Assembly (NCBI GenBank): GCA_948470475.1
Contig: OX419335.1
Span: 38,948,803 to 39,012,802, forward strand
Direction: 5' to 3'
DNA: 64,000 nucleotides
Source: Galaxea fascicularis
Taxonomy: Eukaryota > Cnidaria > Anthozoa > Scleractinia > Euphylliidae
The notes under the pieces are model-generated. The model did no database searches. It was not told the origin of the DNA and saw only the letters and a program-made list of their open reading frames with translations. Of this stretch, positions 58,189 to 64,000 are shown piece after piece (position 1 is the first letter of the stretch; each line of letters starts with the position of its first letter). The translations under genes and the position numbers were made by a program.

Positions 58189-58724
58189 CGCTATTGAATG
58201 AAGCTGGCGGTTTTCCTTTGGGTCGTCAAATCTGTCCCTCAAGGTAAGCCGGGAAATTTAAATCCCTTTTTAGTCGCGTTGAGAGAGCGATTCTCATAAA
58301 ATCTAAGACGCAATGTGTACAAACATGTCCCAGGCTTTCTTTCCAAAAGGTGTCGAAAAGGGGAAAGCGAGCTGTACGTAAAGGATCTTAAATGTGAGAA
58401 ATAAGAGGCTTGACAAACACCCATCTACTCAAAAAAACTGAGAAAAGAAAAGATTATGCAAGTGTGATAAACACTGCTTTAATATTTCATCTTCGTTTGG
58501 ACAGGCGTATACTCTTAACGACAAAAAGCAATATTACGAACAAAAAACAAAACAAAACAAACGTAGACTATGTGAAGTACGATGCTTGAAATGGAACGAA
58601 AATCTCTAAGAAGGGTTTGAAAGCACTTAAATTTAACCCCGAAAGTTCCTCAGTTCGGTAAAGCGTGGACAGCTATCCAATGAAGCTGGCGTTTCTCCTT
58701 TGGGATGTCAAATCTGTCACTCAA
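58189..58724. repeat. Duplicated ~54-bp segment, copies 481 bp apart
   Basis: 58189-58243 and 58670-58724 share GCTAT..AATGAAGCTGGCG, CCTTTGGG and GTCAAATCTGTC with about nine differences. On the plus strand the first reads MKLAVFLWVVKSVPQ followed at once by a GTAAG donor, so it could be a leader exon; the second copy lacks the donor. Downstream exons were not found. Confidence 0.5.
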
Positions 58725-61700
58725 AGCTTCAGCCGGAGGTTGAAAGGAAGTTGATTTCGTATTCAAGAAATCATCATTCATTAATTCATTCATGCACTGT
58801 TGTATTAAAAAAGCATTGTAGGAGTTAAGCCTAGAAAGAAAAAAAGTGTCGTTTGAAACCATTGGCTATAAATTTCCAAAGCCCGAGTTTGTAATATTTA
58901 CGTCTGCAGCTCTTGCGAAGATTGAGAGAGCGAAAATGTGACAGCTTACAAATTTGCACGCCTGGAGACCTAGGATTTTGTGACGGTCGCTAAATTCGCA
59001 GCCACAGTTCTTATGAGTTGTCTTCAGTTAGGTGGAAGCACATGTTCTTTGGGTACATACAGGAAAGATCGACTGGAAATCGAACTGTTCAGAGTTCTCT
59101 GACCGTGGACAGACGTGAGACTCTTGTATGAGATTACTTTGAGAATTTAAAAGATCGAAAAACAAAACAATTATGCATGTAAATTGGTAATGAACAGTTA
59201 CTTTGGTTATGTGATGATCCTCTTGTATAGTTTGCAGCATACAAACAAGAACCAGTATTTTTCAAGCAAAAGTAGTTGACCCTTCACGCGGAGCTATCTT
59301 TCCTTTCTGAACGGTCCTTCAAACCAACGCAATGTCTTCCCTGTTTCCCCACAGCCCCTCTCCTCCAAAATATGAAATAAAACGAGGCGTTTTGTGTTAA
59401 AGAAAGGCGATTCGCATCGTTCGTTTTATTGAATTTTTCTTATGATTTGCGGCACGAATTCGGAAAATATAGGAGAATATTGTGCGATTTTTTTGCGGTA
59501 ATCCAGTGGATTTGCATACTTTTAGTTTCCAGGCCTGCGAGCCAACTTGAGTGAGGTTTTCGTTACTTTTTAACCCGGAAAATTGTTATATGCCATGTCC
59601 GAGTTGCAGGTGTAAGACTCTTTTCACTTCTTCCCTCAATCTTTCGATCCTATGCTATTTGTGAATCCGTTGACCAGAAATAACGCTTGGCGTATAGAAC
59701 ATATTCTAATCTGTACAATTGTCACTAGTGTTGCTTTCTTGCAGGATAACTGTACGACCAAAATGAAAACGGCCAAATTTCATCAAATAAAGTCTTGTTC
59801 TTAGGCCATCATAGCTTTATTAGAAATAATTAATGAAACACAAACAACGGCGATGAACATGGTGAACTAAAAGTGGCTGGCTTTATTTACTCATGTAGTC
59901 AATGACAATTAAAACCAAACCATCCGTTTCGAAAACAAATGGGGTTGGAAAGCCTCCTTCACCTTATAAAAGTTTATTTTGTGAAATCAGATAAACACTT
60001 GAATTTTCAAGTTGATGGAAAGTGACTTTAAACCTCTTGTCCAAAACAATTCCTTCGTTGGTTCAAGCCTGCCTTAATGTTTTTTCGGTTATTATAGTTT
60101 TATTCCCAGCAAATTTTAATAGGGATCAATAGGGAATCAGTTCTAAAGGCTGTAAAGCCTGGCATTTTGCTTCCAATTTTTTTTTACAGCGTGCGTCTAC
60201 TTCTGCCTCACAAGGTATTCCAGGTAACCGCTTACAGAGCGTCTTGTTCAACTTAATGCCATTTCACCGATGTATTCTGCCGGTAACAACCTTTATATTT
60301 GATGTAATAAAAAAATTTCTCCTCATCCGCGATCTCATCTTTTGGTCTTATCAGACGTTGACGAAGGATACGATGTGGTTTGTAGCAAACGTGTAATAAG
60401 ATTCTAAGAAAAATCTCGGAAATCAGAGCAAGCCGAGATAAAGTGGTGAAGCGAAGTGCCGGCGTTCTATATTTTATTGGGAAAAAAATTGTTTTGTTTC
60501 ATTTGATTTTTGTTATTATTATTATTACTATTATTATTTAGAATTTCTTACCTTGATCTGCTATTGAAATGCAGTGGAACCAAGCTCCCCAAAGAACACA
60601 TATCATCAGTGAATCACAGACGCAAAAATCAAAGTTGGTCATGTTTCAACTGTTTCAACTTCTTTACTTTTGAAACTGCGACCAGGCTTCTTTTGTTCGT
60701 CTGCGTACAATCTTGAGTTAACTTTGTACTTAAAATTCCTGTTTTTCTTAAAGTCATTCAAGGGGGTCCAAGTTCTCCCTTGCAGTTCCTCCTGGAGAAA
60801 GCCTCTCAACCTACCAAACAAAATGCAAGTTGGAATGGCTGGCAAATTAAACCATATTTAGAATTTAAAAGGAGAATTGAACACGTTTTAAAAGAGGGTG
60901 CCTCTTATAATGTCTCAAGTAATAGTTTTGCAAAAATTTTCTTAGTTTATGATAGAATCGAATGCGCTCATTTTGCACAAAATCGCTTCCAAATGTTTGA
61001 ATACGTCAAGGCGCGGGTGTCCCTTTCACAGACTCAGAATGCCGGATATGACCATGGAAATTTCCAACCCCTTAACAACAAGAAGAAACTGACCATAAAG
61101 CTAATAACCGGCAGAAACTGACTGGGAAAATTTCCATCGTCATATCAATGTTTCCCTGTCCACTGGAACCCTGCAAACTGTTCTTGTTTCGGTATACTGA
61201 GTTACTTCGTACTTTGTGAGGCAGGCCCACACGGTGTTGAATAACGAGCAGCACGAATCTCGCTACGGTAAGTTGCAATCGCCCTCCATTAACCAAAATG
61301 TTGAAATGTCAAATGGATTCACTCTGGCGAGGGGCTAACGCTCGAAACGCCAGCTTTTAGAATCCCTTGTACGGTGGTCAATTCTTGTTTACAACTACCC
61401 CTTTATCCAAAATGTTAATGCATTTCATTGCTAATCAGCTTTACCTGATCTGAAGCCAAATTCAAAAGGAAGTGATACATTGGATACTGATTTTAAAACT
61501 GGCCATGTCTGACACACGGACCTAACGTAATATATCACAGAACTTAATCAGCGCTTTAAAATCATGAAATTAAATGTACTCTGTCGCAATGAGGTCCGCG
61601 AAACCTTTTACCTAGCACAGTTGCACTTACTTGACTTTAGATTATACATGTGTACTGTTCTTCTTTGCTCAGACTGATCCGAGACAGTGTGACAGTTGCA

Positions 61701-62618
61701 AAATAATCGGAAACTTTTTTACGTTAATCATGATTTTGGAACCTATTCTATTTTTTTCAGTTTGGAAAGCCTTGTTCCTCCTAAACCGGAATACGAACAT
61801 GGATAATGGTTCTAAGAAAATGTGCTCTCAGTCATTTCGTACCGCTACACCGATATCAACTGAAACACGGACTTCTCAGTCCATTTGACCCGAATTTAGT
61901 TCACCAAACGGAATTTGCAGAAAGTTATTTGCACTGCCTTCTATCAATACAAAAGTTATGCGAGTCGCTGGAGATTGCCAAAATTCTACTAGCTAACTTT
62001 TGGAGCCAAGCCTGCTGAGAAACATCGCGCCCTCTTGGTTTCAATGTTAAACGTACTTTGTACTGATGAGCTGTCAGTGTTCCCAGATGATATGGAATTC
62101 ACGGAGTCTAGTCAAAAGTTCCACATACCGTTAACTCGCACTGGCAAAGTTTGTATGGTCTGTTAGTTAAAGCAAAATGGAACGTCACCTGCAAAGCCAA
62201 AGAGAGCAGAGGAGTCCTGTCTGACCGAATTTCCAAATTCACCGTACAATTGCAGCACGGATCGATCTTGCTGATTTGAATCCCCTGACGGAATCAAACA
62301 AGGCAGCGTCAGGCGATCGTGTTATGCTTTATGTTATGCATGTCTGTCTGACGCCGCTCTTAAATGATTTGTAGTCTTCCTGTTTTAATTTTGAAAATTT
62401 GTTTTCTTTCAGTCCTGTTTAAAGATTAATTTCTGCACCGCAATTGGTAAGTATTTTACCATCGAGAGGTCAACAGCAGCTTCAGTAAATGAAGGTTTAA
62501 AACTCAATGCTAACCATTACTTGTTTGACACACGTTATTGTACCTTGTCTTGTTCCTCCCGTTTTTAAAAGTCTCTTTCTTTTTCACGAAAATTTGGTTT
62601 TACCAACGCGGTTGGTAG

Positions 62619-63085
62619 ACTCCACCTCCGGGGGGGGGGGGGAGGTACTGAAGTCTTGGTAGGGGTGTGCCGTCCTGTTCTGTTCTACAAATCCTGACTC
62701 TACTTACTCTACTTAAGGCCAAAATATGCCATTTTAACACCGGTTCTCAGACCTGGCTTCTAAAATCCATACCCGTCTTCAGGCTTTGTTTCAGGCTTTG
62801 CTGTACAGTAATTAAGCATCAGTGCCGAAGCCAAGACTTGGTAAAATTCAGCTCAAATGATATACTTAGGTTACTTCTTTCTTTCTTTTATTCAGTTGGA
62901 ACGAAAAGACAAAGACGTTTACATGCTTTCGTTGTGCCCTTGAAAGCGATACCCGATTTCAGACCACAATGGTCAAAATCTATACTTATTTTCAGACCAA
63001 AAGGGCTCAGAAACCATACCCTTTGGGACGGCACATACCTATATAGATTATATGTGGAGTACCCTCCCCCCCTCCCCGCTGGAGT
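62619..63085. repeat. Inverted-repeat element with poly-C/G ends
   Basis: Left end ACTCCACCTCCGGGGG, a G14 run, GGTACT and GGTGTGCCGTCC; right end, inverted, ACTCCAGCGGGGAGGGGG, GGGTACTCC and ATGTGCCGTCCC. The interior has ACCATACCC- and TCAGACC-type words. Probably a dispersed MITE-like family; borders are approximate because of the homopolymers. Confidence 0.55.
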
Positions 63086-63592
63086 AAAACAAAAATTTGG
63101 TGTGCGAATTATTCTTGACAAGTTATTGATTTCAGTAATGCCTCTTGGTCTTCCTGCTTTTAAAACGTTTGTTTCTTTTTCCTGTCTAAGACCGTTAATT
63201 ATCTTCATTCACACAAGTTAAAACGCCTGCAAACTAAATTGCGCCTTACTTAGCAAAACAACGGGGGATTGCTAAAGATGTCACAGGGCCGTAGCTTGTA
63301 AGAGGCGAACCGAGGCACTCGTTTCTGTAAAAATGGATGTGGTTTCTGTCTGTTAGAGAGTAAAACCAAGATTTGGTGTGCGAATTATTCTTGACAAGTT
63401 ATTGATTTTAGTAATGCCTCTTGTTCTTCCTGTTTTTAAAACGTTTGTTTCTTTTTCCTGGCTAAAACTGTTAATTATCCTCATTCACACAACGGGAGAT
63501 TGCTGACAATGGAGTCACAGGGTCGTAGCTTGTTTATGAGGCGAACCGAGGCACTAGACTCGGTAGAAATAAAAGTGTTTTTCTGTCTGTTG
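63084..63592. repeat. Tandem duplication of ~276 bp
   Basis: Unit 1 (63084-63356) and unit 2 (63360-63592) share ATTTGGTGTGCGAATTATTC, TTGACAAGTTATTGATTT, TTTAAAACGTTTGTTTC and CAGGG.CGTAGCTTGT over most of their length; unit 2 has a deletion of about 40 bp. Divergence is low, so the duplication is fairly recent. Confidence 0.8.
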
Positions 63593-64000
63593 ATAATAAT
63601 AATAATTATTACTAACATAAAGTGAAATACGCCGAGGTGGCCCAGAGATTTCCCCGGTAAGAATTTTTGTTTGGCTACGGCCCTGTAATGGTGCAAAGAC
63701 TTTTCACACATCTTACAATGAAGTTGTGCTGAGTAAGATTGTGAAAACCTATCAGTCTTATAGAATGTTTTTATTAGCAACTTGCGTGTTCTTGCCAGTC
63801 ATAATAGGAGACAATACAGTGAACTTGTGAATGGCATCATTTGTCTGAATTTGAATACTTTTTTCATTGAGAACAAGGTTTCGTAATGAAATGTGGATAA
63901 ACATTGGGGATTCAGCATGGTGCGCTAATACATTAAGTAAACAAGAAAAAAACTTCAAAAAATACAATTTCTTCATGTGCAACAGGGCCTGCCTATCCAT

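Larger units (their letters stand above)
57321..64000. other. No gene recognised; repeats and duplications only
   Basis: 6.7 kb upstream of the PAN exon. It should contain the leader exon and promoter of the FReD gene. I find only short open frames without family resemblance, the duplicated segment near 58.2 and 58.7 kb, a TTA/ATT microsatellite near 60514-60540, the inverted-repeat element at 62619-63085 and the tandem duplication at 63084-63592. A minus frame at 63758-64000 begins with a hydrophobic MKKLYFLKFFSCLLNVLA-like leader and runs off the edge; I do not recognise it. Confidence 0.5.

Noticed and set aside
60780..61121. 113-codon plus-strand frame
   Set aside because: No recognisable domain, no supported splice sites, composition like the flanking non-coding DNA.
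1..64000. CRISPR arrays, bacterial operons, ribosome binding sites
   Set aside because: The window is clearly eukaryotic; the regular repeats are satellites without spacer structure.

Overview
This is animal genomic DNA, most likely from an anthozoan cnidarian and probably a stony coral. That assignment is an inference from the gene content (PAN/EGF/fibrinogen-type secreted proteins next to conserved bilaterian-like genes), short exons with GT-AG introns, and a dense load of foldback elements, CR1/L2-like LINE remnants and tRNA-derived SINEs. I cannot name a species.

Layout. (1) 163-5300, minus strand: the first eight coding-exon groups (10 exons, 444 residues) of alpha-spectrin (SPTAN1 type); the gene runs off the left edge. 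(2) 5301-5694: a 394-bp head-to-head intergenic region that should hold the promoters of both neighbours. (3) 5695-42902, plus strand: a complete DHX9 (RNA helicase A / maleless) gene. I resolved 30 coding exons with consistent phases, giving 1,235 residues: two dsRNA-binding domains, the tryptophan-rich activation segment, a DEIH helicase core and an RGG tail. Most of its 37 kb is intron filled with mobile DNA: a long-inverted-repeat element with a 7-bp target duplication (18786-20467), a nearly full-length but broken LINE (21530-25917), many foldback MITEs, SINE pieces, and a 5.1-kb hexanucleotide megasatellite bounded by a 43-bp inverted repeat (37039-42232). (4) 43344-57320, minus strand: a small cluster of fibrinogen-related secreted-protein genes. 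A degenerate FReD exon (43344-43715) lies tail-to-tail with DHX9; a leader-like first exon (49894-50055) runs into a GA-rich satellite; and an apparently intact PAN-EGF-EGF-FReD gene occupies 52550-57320. (5) 57321-64000: no gene recognised, only repeats and duplications.

Spectrin (membrane skeleton) and DHX9 (nuclear RNA helicase) share a bidirectional promoter region but no pathway that the sequence shows. The point most worth following is that DHX9, whose human orthologue counteracts RNA duplexes formed by intronic inverted repeats, here carries an unusually large set of such inverted repeats in its own introns. I ran no searches; exon boundaries were read by eye from GT/AG signals, phase and remembered family sequence.
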